A program made the translations under genes and the position numbers. Below the pieces are notes generated by a model. It searched no databases. It was not told the DNA's origin and saw only the letters and a list, made by a program, of their open reading frames with translations. Positions 6,843-13,649 of a DNA stretch of 15,942 nucleotides are shown here, piece after piece. Positions within the stretch are counted from its first letter, which is position 1; every line of letters begins with the position of its first letter. The stretch comes from Spirochaeta sp. (GTDB taxonomy: Bacteria; Spirochaetota; Spirochaetia; Sphaerochaetales; Sphaerochaetaceae), in the NCBI GenBank assembly GCA_020054965.1, contig JAIMZO010000012.1:1-15942 (forward strand). The letters are read 5' to 3'.

Positions 6843-7446
6843 CACACATCTCTTCAATTCCATAGCTTCCACCTACGGTCTGTTCTTTCGATACCAGAAG
6901 AAGCGGTACGCGAAGAACCTCCTGGCGATGAAAAACACCGTTGATCTCTCTTCCTACAACAGCATAATTGATGTTGGTTGCGGTACCGGAGCCTTCTGCA
7001 GTGCCCTCTCTGACCTGAATCTGGAAGTAACCGGCATTGATCCAGCATCAAGAATGCTTGCAGTCGCAAAAAAGAAAGCCGACAGGGACAATATTACATT
7101 CCTGGAAGCAGATGTGCTGGATGGGCTTCCTTTTCAGGACAAGCAGTTCGATATTGCCATAGCCAGCTACGTCGCCCATGGAATGGAATATGAGCAGCGA
7201 AAAAAACTCTACAGAGAGATGAGCCGTATTGCCAAGCACCTGGTGATCATCCATGACTACAACAAGAACCGCTCCCCCCTTACCAGCCTTATTGAATGGC
7301 TGGAAGGAGGTGACTACTTCCACTTCATCAAGCATGCAGAGACAGAGATGCGTGACTGTCTCGCCGAGATGAAGCAGTGCTTCAGGCAAGTGGAGGTTAT
7401 CCCGATTGCTGAGCGTGCCAATTGGTATATCTGTACCCCTAACTGA
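6826..7446 (+). CDS. Second class I SAM-dependent methyltransferase (TTG start)
   Basis: The product has 206 residues from a TTG codon that overlaps the end of methyltransferase 1 by 17 bp. That start is preferred because AAAGGAG ends nine bases upstream; an in-frame ATG at 6775 would add 17 residues and lacks a clear binding site. Motif I is SIIDVGCGTGAFCSAL (46-61), Asp72 probably follows strand 2 (LEVTGIDPAS), and motif post-II is EADVLDGLPFQDKQFDIAIASY. The C-terminal part (from about residue 150, YHD-like HDYNKNRSPL) differs from the partner and is rich in charged residues and aromatics. The two methyltransferases share only the common fold, so they likely act on different substrates. 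It is the last gene of the operon; no hairpin terminator was seen after it. Confidence 0.85.
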   Translation: MAKERSTHLFNSIASTYGLFFRYQKKRYAKNLLAMKNTVDLSSYNSIIDVGCGTGAFCSALSDLNLEVTGIDPASRMLAVAKKKADRDNITFLEADVLDGLPFQDKQFDIAIASYVAHGMEYEQRKKLYREMSRIAKHLVIIHDYNKNRSPLTSLIEWLEGGDYFHFIKHAETEMRDCLAEMKQCFRQVEVIPIAERANWYICTPN

Positions 7447-7697
7447 TATCCATGGAAGAATCAATCAATGTGTACAGATTTTCGTAAACTATTCATCCTA
7501 ACTTTCAAAAATCTTGTAACGTTTCGAGCCTTCAGCCGTAGGATGGTATAGAAACAGGTATACCCGAAACCAAGACGATACAACCAAGACCTTTACACTA
7601 CTAACTCTCAGCAATACAAGAATATCGATTCTTTTTACAACTTATTCCGACCCCTTCCCTGTTCCATACTGGGTAAAAACCAGATAAGGAGCAGCAA
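7447..7697 (+). promoter_or_regulatory. Intergenic region with an extended -10 candidate and 6+6 bp inverted repeat
   Basis: These 251 bases hold no coding frame. A TGG-TATAGA extended -10 element at 7544-7552 is overlapped by an inverted repeat GGTATA-GAAACAGG-TATACC at 7545-7564; the next gene starts about 135 bases downstream. No good -35 lies at proper spacing, and no terminator for the upstream operon was found. The assignment is tentative. Confidence 0.25.
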
Positions 7698-8189
7698 ATG
7701 AAAGAGAAACAGGAAGAGACAAAGGCAGAGAGAACCAAGGTCATAGTCCTCAGTGGATTTGCCTTGGTGGTACTGTTCATCTTCGCCTTCGGCTGTTATG
7801 GATGCAGTTATCAGCCGATCACCCCTCCCGACCCAAAAGAGGCAGTTGATGTGACGTCACGTCTCATTGGATCAAGTTGGGTCCTTGATGATGCACAGGG
7901 CACACCGGAGGGGTTGGATGAACTGCACAATATGGTCCTGGATTCAATCATATTCAGTGATAGGCAGACAAACCCAGACCAGGAACTCTCACTCTCACTG
8001 CAGTTTGCTGATGTCCCCCCTCTCTCCGGCTCTCTTCTTTACCAAGAAGATGCAGGCTTCTTGCTTTCCATCGAGAACGCCCCCTATCCAGTAAGTGTCG
8101 TGTACTCACAAAGCAAGGATGGCAAGACCGAAACGCTCACACTCAAGGGCCAAGAAAGCAACATTCAGTGTTACTACTTGAAAAATTAA
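7698..8189 (+). CDS. Unrecognised membrane-anchored or lipoprotein-like protein
   Basis: The 163-residue product is not recognised. It has a long charged N-terminus (residues 1-14, rich in Lys and Glu), a hydrophobic helix (about 15-32), then FAFGCYGCSYQPITPPDP: Cys33 and Cys36 lie right after the helix. In spirochaetes the lipobox is loose, so AFGC could be a lipidation site, although the n-region is long and Phe at -2 is unusual. The rest is a mature domain with no transmembrane helix. It contains SRLIGSSWVLDD (54-65), resembling the first strand of lipocalin-like/META-type domains, and a Gln-Cys-Tyr-Tyr C-terminus. AAGGAG lies about seven bases before the ATG. Cell-envelope location is the only inference offered. 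Confidence 0.65.
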   Translation: MKEKQEETKAERTKVIVLSGFALVVLFIFAFGCYGCSYQPITPPDPKEAVDVTSRLIGSSWVLDDAQGTPEGLDELHNMVLDSIIFSDRQTNPDQELSLSLQFADVPPLSGSLLYQEDAGFLLSIENAPYPVSVVYSQSKDGKTETLTLKGQESNIQCYYLKN

Positions 8190-8213
8190 TCATTTATGCA
8201 GATATTATGAGTA

Positions 8214-8254
8214 GAACGATTGATCATTGGCACTCGGTCGATGCCCGATCGTTC
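8214..8254. promoter_or_regulatory. Imperfect inverted repeat upstream of the 98-aa gene
   Basis: GAACGAT (8214-8220) and ATCGTTC (8248-8254) are exact reverse complements; between them GGCA and TGCC can pair again around an internal loop. This is just upstream of the start codon, so it could be an operator or a leader RNA hairpin. Confidence 0.3.
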
Positions 8255-8271
8255 CATGAGGATAGATGCAT

Positions 8272-8568
8272 ATGACACAATATATACCACAGGACTTGCT
8301 GTTCTCCTCAATGGACCACCAGTCGGTTATGACCACTCCCTTCCTGATTGAAATGCTTGACTCAGCCCTGATAGAGCACATCCAGATGGGGAACATTGAA
8401 ACAGCCTACGGGGTACTGGAGATGAGTATCAACCTGACCCAGACCCTGGAGGACAACACCTTGAGCGAAGCTGAAGGGAAAGACCTGCTTCAAAGGGTAA
8501 AACGGGCGATGAGCAAAGGCAACATAGCCCAGGCAAAACAACACATGGTGGAGTTTGCCTTACGGTAG
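8272..8568 (+). CDS. Small helical protein of unknown function
   Basis: The product has 98 residues from this ATG. A start six bases earlier (8266) would give 100; GAGGAT at 8258-8263 is about ten bases from this ATG and four from the other, so the choice is uncertain. No signal peptide, membrane segment or cysteine is visible. The sequence is mostly helix-forming, with a middle part HIQMGNIETAYGVLEMSINL and a C-terminal part ending QAKQHMVEFALR; heptad-like leucine spacing suggests a small helical bundle or partner-binding protein. It follows the membrane-anchored protein gene after 82 bp and precedes a strong terminator, so both may be transcribed together. I do not recognise the family. 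Confidence 0.7.
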   Translation: MTQYIPQDLLFSSMDHQSVMTTPFLIEMLDSALIEHIQMGNIETAYGVLEMSINLTQTLEDNTLSEAEGKDLLQRVKRAMSKGNIAQAKQHMVEFALR

Positions 8569-8591
8569 AACAGAATCATCGTGAAATAGGA

Positions 8592-8636
8592 AGGGGGTCT
8601 TTCGCCAACACGAGAGCCCCCTCTTCTTCCTCTTTA
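8592..8636 (+). terminator. Strong terminator between convergent genes
   Basis: AGGGGG (8592-8597) pairs with CCCCCT (8617-8622), and an inner part TCTTTCG pairs with CGAGAG apart from one bulged T. This gives about twelve pairs around a loop CCAACA, followed by CTTCTTCCTCTTTA. It lies after the 98-aa gene on plus and just after the UDP-glucose dehydrogenase stop on minus. The T-rich tail favours the plus direction; the stem may serve both. Confidence 0.65.
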
Positions 8637-8644
8637 CTGTCTTG

Positions 8645-9937
8645 TTATCTCCCGATACTGTAGTACTCCACCCCGGCTTCCAGCATTGCCCTGCTGTTAA
8701 AGAGGTTTCTCCCGTCATATACCAGTGCAGTCCTCATCAAGGACTTGAACGCTGAAGGTCCCACATCCCTGATCTCCTGCCAATCGGTGAAGATGAAGCA
8801 AACCTGTGCTCCCTTTAGGGCATCCTCAACAGTCTGGGCATACTCCATCGGAAATTGATACTGACGCTTGCAGTTCTCTTCAGCCACTGGATCGAATGCA
8901 GTGATCTCTGCACCTTGCTCCAACAGGAGCGGGATATTGTAGACCGCTGGAGACTCTCGTAGGTCATCGGTGCCTGACTTGAAGGCCAAACCCAATACCG
9001 CGACCTTGATACCATTGAAGGTGATCATACGATTGGCAGCCTTTCGGTACAGTTTATAGCGCTGTTCATTGTTCACATCCACAGCAGCGGTTACCGTTCT
9101 CAGGTTGTAGCCGTACTGGGCGGCAAGGTATTGCAGTGCCTTGGTATCCTTGGGGAAGCAACTCCCACCATACCCAATGCCGGCCTTCAGGAAGCGGGAT
9201 CCGATGCGTTTATCATAGCTCATGCCAAGGGCTACATCCTCAATGTTTGCACCAACAAGTTCACAAAGGTTTGCCAGGTCATTCATGTAGGAGATCTTGA
9301 GTGCCAGGAAGTCGTTGGAAGCATACTTGGTCATCTCCGCACTTCTGCGGCTCACTGCCACGATGGGGAGATTGAAGGGAGCATACAACTCTCTGAGGAT
9401 TGTCTCAGAGTGCTTGTCCTCGATCCCGATCACAATACGCTGGGCATGCATCATGTCATGCACTGCCGTTCCCTGTGCAAGGAATTCCGGGTTGGAAGCA
9501 ACCTCAATGCGAACTGGATGTACCAAGGAGTCCTTGATGAACTGCTCGACCTTGTCGTTGGTACCGACGGGAACTGTCGATTTGACCACAACCAGACAGT
9601 CACGCTCAACACTCTCGGCAATTTGCCGGGCAACTGAGGCCACATAGCTGAGGTTAGCCGACCCATCAGGAAGCTCAGGGGTACCTACCCCGATAAAGAT
9701 GACATCAGGATCACGATAGGCACTCTGGTAGTCAGTGGTAAAAGAGAGGAGGCCCTTTTGGAGTCCTTCCTGGAGAAACTCCTCCAAATCGGTCTCATAG
9801 ATGGGGCTGATTCCCTTGTTCAGCATCGCAACTTTCTGTTCGTCGATATCAACACAGGTGACCTGATGCCCTACATGGGCAAAGCAGACACCTGCAACCA
9901 ACCCTACATATCCAGTCCCCGCAATCGTCAGACGCAT
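8645..9937 (-). CDS. ugd: UDP-glucose 6-dehydrogenase
   Basis: The 430-residue cytosolic enzyme oxidises UDP-glucose to UDP-glucuronate with two NAD+. This supplies polysaccharide and surface-glycan precursors. The start is the ATG with GGAGGAA upstream; an earlier ATG at 10039 would add 34 residues without homology. MRLTIAGTGYVGLVAGVCFA is the N-terminal NAD motif; D30 and D32 follow strand 2. VKSTVPVGT (118-126), NPEFLAQGTA (149-158, catalytic Glu151) and EMTKYASNDFLALKISYMND follow (Lys204, Lys214). GGSCFPKD carries the nucleophile Cys260. The C-terminal UDP-binding domain begins with VAVLGLAFKSGTDDLRESP. All expected catalytic residues are present and length matches the family. It is transcribed alone, divergent from the nitrilase gene. 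Confidence 0.96.
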   Translation of the reverse strand: MRLTIAGTGYVGLVAGVCFAHVGHQVTCVDIDEQKVAMLNKGISPIYETDLEEFLQEGLQKGLLSFTTDYQSAYRDPDVIFIGVGTPELPDGSANLSYVASVARQIAESVERDCLVVVKSTVPVGTNDKVEQFIKDSLVHPVRIEVASNPEFLAQGTAVHDMMHAQRIVIGIEDKHSETILRELYAPFNLPIVAVSRRSAEMTKYASNDFLALKISYMNDLANLCELVGANIEDVALGMSYDKRIGSRFLKAGIGYGGSCFPKDTKALQYLAAQYGYNLRTVTAAVDVNNEQRYKLYRKAANRMITFNGIKVAVLGLAFKSGTDDLRESPAVYNIPLLLEQGAEITAFDPVAEENCKRQYQFPMEYAQTVEDALKGAQVCFIFTDWQEIRDVGPSAFKSLMRTALVYDGRNLFNSRAMLEAGVEYYSIGR

Positions 9938-10025
9938 AGGTTCTTCCTCCAAACTTCCTTGTAATGGTAAGAGCTGCATTGCGCATCTCGGTATAGTATA
10001 GTAACAGAATCTGGAGGGAAAAGAC
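9938..10025. promoter_or_regulatory. Divergent promoter region between ugd and the nitrilase gene
   Basis: This short intergenic stretch must hold promoters for both flanking genes. It has two overlapping TATAGT elements (9992-9997 and 9997-10002), which also read TATACT on the minus strand, a plausible shared -10 core. No convincing -35 was found at proper distance on either strand, so the elements are only candidates. Confidence 0.3.
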
Positions 10026-10985
10026 ATGGAAACGTACAAAACAGCGACAGTTCAGTTCCAGCATACACCTGGCAATAAAGAGGTTAATCTGGAAATCATT
10101 GCTGCTTATGTTGATGAAGCCGGTAAAGATGGTGTGAAACTCATCGTATTCCCAGAGATGTGCATCACCGGCTACTGGCATGTAAGAAAACTAAGCAGAG
10201 AAGAGATTCAAGTCCTCTCAGAACCGGTTCCTGATGGGCCTTCCACCCGGAAACTTGTGGATCTGGCGACCAAATACAAGATGACCATCGGCGCAGGACT
10301 CATTGAATTGGCAGAGAATGGATTGCTGTACAACACCTATGTGGTAGCGCTCAGTGATGGCTCAGTCCACAAGCATAGGAAACTCCATACATTCATCAGC
10401 GCCCATATGGAAAGTGGTGACTCCTACACCGTGTTCGATACCCCAGAGGGAGTAACGCTAGGAGTACTCATTTGCTACGACAACAACATCATTGAGAATG
10501 CTCGTATGACTTCCCTCCTAGGAGCAGAAGTCTTGCTTGCCCCACACCAGAGCGGGGGATGCAACTCCGCAAGCCCGAAGGGAATGAAGACGATAGACCC
10601 ACAGCTCTGGGAAGAGCGAGAGACCAGAACTGATGAGCTCTTGGCAGAATTCCAAGGTCCCAAGGGACGGGGGTGGTTGATGCGATGGCTCCCCTCCCGT
10701 GCTCATGACAACGGTATGTTCCTGCTCTTCAGCAACGGGGTGGGAAGGGACGATGATGAGGTGAGGACCGGGAATGCCATGATCCTGGACCCGTATGGAG
10801 AGGTCTTGGCTGAATCGAAAGCAATTGGCAATGACATGGTAAGAGCAGAACTCGACCTTTCTCTCATACCTACCAGCAATGGCAGGAGATGGATGAAGGC
10901 AAGAAGACCTGAGCTCTACTCCCTCATTGCCCAAAGGACAGGAGAAGAGGAAGAGACACGGAAGGTGCGTTTCAGGTACGAGTAG
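10026..10985 (+). CDS. Nitrilase-superfamily carbon-nitrogen hydrolase
   Basis: The 319-residue enzyme hydrolyses a non-peptide C-N bond (amide, carbamoyl or nitrile). The catalytic Glu-Lys-Cys triad can be read directly: Glu44 in VFPEMCITGYW, Lys119 in HKHRKLH, and Cys150 in LICYDNNI; the alpha-beta-beta-alpha fold has MTIGAGLIE and MILDPYGEVLAES in the expected positions. A 45-residue insertion after Cys150 (about 175-222, PHQSGG to GRGWLMRWL) is longer than in small amidases and may contribute to substrate choice. GGAGGG lies just before the ATG. Its 3' end overlaps the convergent dehydrogenase gene by 14 bp. The substrate is unknown; N-carbamoyl amidase or omega-amidase activity are both possible. 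Confidence 0.9.
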   Translation: METYKTATVQFQHTPGNKEVNLEIIAAYVDEAGKDGVKLIVFPEMCITGYWHVRKLSREEIQVLSEPVPDGPSTRKLVDLATKYKMTIGAGLIELAENGLLYNTYVVALSDGSVHKHRKLHTFISAHMESGDSYTVFDTPEGVTLGVLICYDNNIIENARMTSLLGAEVLLAPHQSGGCNSASPKGMKTIDPQLWEERETRTDELLAEFQGPKGRGWLMRWLPSRAHDNGMFLLFSNGVGRDDDEVRTGNAMILDPYGEVLAESKAIGNDMVRAELDLSLIPTSNGRRWMKARRPELYSLIAQRTGEEEETRKVRFRYE

Positions 10986-12405
10986 AGAGTCCAGCCAATA
11001 CCCCATTACGGTTTATATACGCAAGACTGGCAAGCAAGGATTTTCGTAGCATAGAACCCTGCTCGGCAGAAAGCCCGATGAGAGAGAAGAACTGTTGCGG
11101 ATCAGACTCAATCACTCGGATTGCAGCAAGCAGCTCGTTTTTCTGGCTATCATCAATCATTGAAGGATCAACAGTTTCTAGGAAGTGAATCCAGAAGGCC
11201 AATGCCAGGGCCATTGAACCGAGAGGAAGCTGGTTCTTCAAGGAAAACAAGAGTGCTGGGATCAGGGAACAGGTGAATTTCTTCGACCCATCCTGGGCAA
11301 GACGCAAGAGCGTATCCTTGATTGAGGGATTCTGGAAACGTGCAATCAACTGATCCTTGTATGCCTCTTGATCAAATCCCTCAATGGAGGGGACACTCTT
11401 TCCCACCTCATTCATATACCACTCACGGATGAACATCCTGATATGTTCATCACTCATTGCCTCATCAACCCGTGTATAACCCAACAAGTATGCCGGGTAT
11501 GCCAAGGCAGAGTGACTGCCGTTGAGCAAACGGATTTTCATTATCTCATAGGACTCCACCTCATCGGTGATGATTACTCCGGCTTTACTGAAATCAGGTA
11601 GTCCCTCCAATCCATTGGGCTCAATCACCCACTGCAGAAAGTCTTCACTAACTACACTCCACGCATCCTCATACCCATAGGTTTCAGCAATATGGGCTGT
11701 GTCCGCTTCTGTGGTATTGGGAGTAATTCTATCAACCATGGAAAGGGGGAATGAGACTGACTGCTCAAGGAAGGGAATCATCTCTGGAAAAACACGTTGG
11801 CAATACTGGAGGAGGCATATACGCAATACTGCCCCGTTGGATGGCATGTTGTCGCAAGAAGCAATAGTGAGTGGGTCTTTGCGTGTACGTAATGCTAATG
11901 CAAGATATCCTATGGCGCTTTGTGGCGAGGTCGGATGAGCTAGGTCATGCATAATGGCGGGATGATTCCAGTCCAGAGTGTTGTTTCCTACATCATAGCA
12001 ATACCCTTTCTCTGTGATCGTGAGGGTTACCAGCTTGGTCTCTTCCCGTGCAATGAGTTCAGCCACCCGCTCTGGATACTTCCACCCCTCAGTGTAGCCA
12101 AGGATGCAACCGATGATATATGCCTCTTCTCTTCCTTGTGGGTCTTTGCTGCACAAGGTATAGAGATAGTCCTGCTTTTCTGCTCTTTCCTTGGTTGTGG
12201 TAGAGAGCAGGTCCACTTCCTCAATACCCCAGTTGGTGTTTCCCTGCTGCAGGAGGGTATGGAGGTAGTAACAGAAGTGGGAACGGTGAAAGTGGCCCAG
12301 TCCAATATGAACGATTGCCGGTTGAAGCAACGATCTATCATACAGAGGAATATGTAACTTATTAGCCAACTTCTTATAGGTTGCATTTGATAATTGCATC
12401 ATCAT
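10972..12405 (-). CDS. Mannitol dehydrogenase / fructuronate reductase family enzyme
   Basis: The 477-residue product is a polyol-specific long-chain dehydrogenase (mannitol dehydrogenase family). It interconverts a keto sugar or keto sugar acid and the alcohol with NAD(P)H. VHIGLGHFHRSHF (32-44) is the Rossmann entry; SCDNMPSNG (183-191) contains the conserved Asn186; MKIRLLNGSH (289-298) provides Lys290, Asn295 and His298, spaced exactly as in the catalytic Lys/Asn/His of Pseudomonas mannitol 2-dehydrogenase. The start is the first of three ATG codons, with AAGGAG six bases upstream. Length suits UxuB, D-mannonate:NAD 5-oxidoreductase, as well as mannitol or arabinitol dehydrogenase; sequence by eye cannot decide. 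Divergent orientation from the AraC regulator and importer suggests it acts on the imported substrate. Confidence 0.9.
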   Translation of the reverse strand: MMMQLSNATYKKLANKLHIPLYDRSLLQPAIVHIGLGHFHRSHFCYYLHTLLQQGNTNWGIEEVDLLSTTTKERAEKQDYLYTLCSKDPQGREEAYIIGCILGYTEGWKYPERVAELIAREETKLVTLTITEKGYCYDVGNNTLDWNHPAIMHDLAHPTSPQSAIGYLALALRTRKDPLTIASCDNMPSNGAVLRICLLQYCQRVFPEMIPFLEQSVSFPLSMVDRITPNTTEADTAHIAETYGYEDAWSVVSEDFLQWVIEPNGLEGLPDFSKAGVIITDEVESYEIMKIRLLNGSHSALAYPAYLLGYTRVDEAMSDEHIRMFIREWYMNEVGKSVPSIEGFDQEAYKDQLIARFQNPSIKDTLLRLAQDGSKKFTCSLIPALLFSLKNQLPLGSMALALAFWIHFLETVDPSMIDDSQKNELLAAIRVIESDPQQFFSLIGLSAEQGSMLRKSLLASLAYINRNGVLAGLSTRT

Positions 12406-12473
12406 GAATACTCCTTCGGTATCTACCATTGAAAGTTTATCACAGCAGGGATTGGAATTCACTTATCACTCTT

Positions 12474-12517
12474 ACTGCAATATGCATCAGAACTACCTGT
12501 TTTGCTCTAATTGCAGT
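12474..12517. promoter_or_regulatory. Inverted repeat in the AraC/dehydrogenase intergenic region
   Basis: ACTGCAAT (12474-12481) and ATTGCAGT (12510-12517) are perfect inverted 8-mers (9-mers if the flanking T and A are counted), with centres about 36 bases apart. They flank the region expected to hold the dehydrogenase promoter, and are a good candidate pair of regulator half-sites or looped operator. Confidence 0.4.
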
Positions 12518-12566
12518 ATATGTCATTACCTATGTCTTTAAGAGCTAAAAATAACACCTTCAGCAT

Positions 12567-12580
12567 CTATACCTGTATAG
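12567..12580. promoter_or_regulatory. Short palindrome CTATAC-CT-GTATAG
   Basis: Two perfect 6-bp inverted arms around a two-base centre lie about 30 bases upstream of the -35 box of the AraC promoter, where an activator or repressor could bind. The site is between the two divergent transcription units. Confidence 0.3.
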
Positions 12581-12608
12581 TTGATAAGATAAAGTTTATA
12601 TGTGTGAA

Positions 12609-12636
12609 TTGACGGATGAACTGACTCCCGTATACT
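12609..12636 (+). promoter_or_regulatory. Promoter of the AraC-importer operon
   Basis: TTGACG (12609-12614, five of six) and TATACT (12631-12636, five of six) are separated by 16 bases. Predicted start is near 12643, about 46 bases before the AraC ATG. The -35 and next four bases (TTGACGGATG) are identical to those of the leftward importer promoter, perhaps by chance. Confidence 0.6.
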
Positions 12637-12688
12637 ACAGGAGGCCTTGGAAAAATCTTGAAGTTTTCACACATTTTAAGGATGGTGT

Positions 12689-13582
12689 ATGACTATATCT
12701 GAACAATTGGGACATCTTATCCAAAATGCTAAACTCATGATGATTAACTGTAGAGTTGATTACAGACAAAGCATGAACAGCATAGGCCGAAAACTGGACT
12801 TCTACGTCGTATCCTATATGAAGGAGGGTTCCTCAACCTTGGTTATCGACGGGAAACGGTATGAAGCCCACGCCGGAGATGTCTTGATCATTCCCCCTAA
12901 CACGATGCATGACCATATAAAAGAGACAAATGAGACGACGTGTTTCATGTGGTGGCACTTCAATTACAAGATCTGCAATACCATGGATGTGCTCAGTCTA
13001 TATGATCTTCCCATACTCTTTCATATCGAGGATGACAGCCAGTTCCAGTCGGTTTTCAGTGAGTATCTGATCTACAAGGACCGCGGTAGCACACTCAGTG
13101 ATTATATCCTTGCAGAAGCCAAGGCTATCGAATTGGTGGGGGTGCTGCTTACCACCGTCCTTTGCAATGCAGAAACCAAGCTCTATAAGACGATAAACAA
13201 TCCCTTTGTTCTCATGCTTGGGGATATCGTGGAAAACCCGGTTGCCTACTCGAGCCTTGGTGCATTGAGTGAGAAGTATCATTTGCACCAGACATATATC
13301 AGCAACCAATTCAAGAAACTCTTCAAAATCTCTCCTGTCAGGTTAGCACAACAGGTGAGCATCAACAGAGCCCAGTTGATGCTCAGCTATGATCATCGCA
13401 TGCCAATATATGAAATTGCACAAACATTGGGATACGAGGAACCTGGCAACTTCACCCGATTTTTCAAAGCTAAGACTGGTATGTCCCCGCAAGATTATCG
13501 TGCATTCTCGATGAATAATTATCAGGCATTACCCCTGCCAAACTTCTTCCGCTGGGGATCTGGCTGGGTTAAGCAACCATAA
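12689..13582 (+). CDS. AraC-family transcriptional regulator
   Basis: The 297-residue protein has two parts. Residues about 38-90 form a cupin-like sensing fold (VIDGKRYEAHAGDVLIIPPN, then MHDHIKE), as in AraC/XylS sensors of sugars. Residues about 175-273 form the double helix-turn-helix: helix one region LGALSEKYHLHQTYISNQFKK and second region YEIAQTLGYEEPGNFTRFFKA, then TGMSPQDYRAF, the classical family signature. A short C-terminal extension follows (274-297). The gene is preceded by AAGGATGG and a good promoter and followed after 67 bp by the binding protein gene. It is probably the activator of the importer and the divergent dehydrogenase in response to the imported compound; the ligand is unknown. 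Confidence 0.93.
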   Translation: MTISEQLGHLIQNAKLMMINCRVDYRQSMNSIGRKLDFYVVSYMKEGSSTLVIDGKRYEAHAGDVLIIPPNTMHDHIKETNETTCFMWWHFNYKICNTMDVLSLYDLPILFHIEDDSQFQSVFSEYLIYKDRGSTLSDYILAEAKAIELVGVLLTTVLCNAETKLYKTINNPFVLMLGDIVENPVAYSSLGALSEKYHLHQTYISNQFKKLFKISPVRLAQQVSINRAQLMLSYDHRMPIYEIAQTLGYEEPGNFTRFFKAKTGMSPQDYRAFSMNNYQALPLPNFFRWGSGWVKQP

Positions 13583-13606
13583 AAAAGGATTGAATCACGT
13601 TACAAA

Positions 13607-13626
13607 GGGCAGAGGTATCTTTGCCC
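13607..13626 (+). promoter_or_regulatory. Intergenic hairpin before the second binding-protein gene
   Basis: GGGCAGAG and CTTTGCCC form an eight-base-pair stem (one G-U) with a GTAT loop, in the 67-bp gap after the AraC stop. No T-run follows, so it is not a simple terminator. It could stabilise the 5' end of a processed mRNA for the binding protein or act as attenuator. Confidence 0.45.
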
Positions 13627-13649
13627 ATGAAACAAAAGGAGGACATCGT

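Noticed and set aside
7447..7697. Small RNA, tRNA or CRISPR repeat in the gap
   Set aside because: No cloverleaf, repeated unit or terminator-like structure was found; only a weak promoter candidate remains. No CRISPR array, tRNA, rRNA or insertion sequence was seen anywhere in the window.
9131..9637. 168-codon open frame on plus opposite the UDP-glucose dehydrogenase gene
   Set aside because: It lies wholly within the coding region of a highly conserved enzyme on the other strand and shows no recognisable motif.
9938..10039. Upstream ATG giving a longer UDP-glucose dehydrogenase
   Set aside because: The additional 34 residues are unlike the family, overlap the divergent nitrilase start, and the inner ATG has a strong GGAGGAA box directly before the Rossmann motif.
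12639..12688. Leader peptide in the AraC 5' region suggested by AGGAGG
   Set aside because: The box lies at the predicted transcription start and the only nearby start codon (TTG) is too close and gives a four-codon frame.
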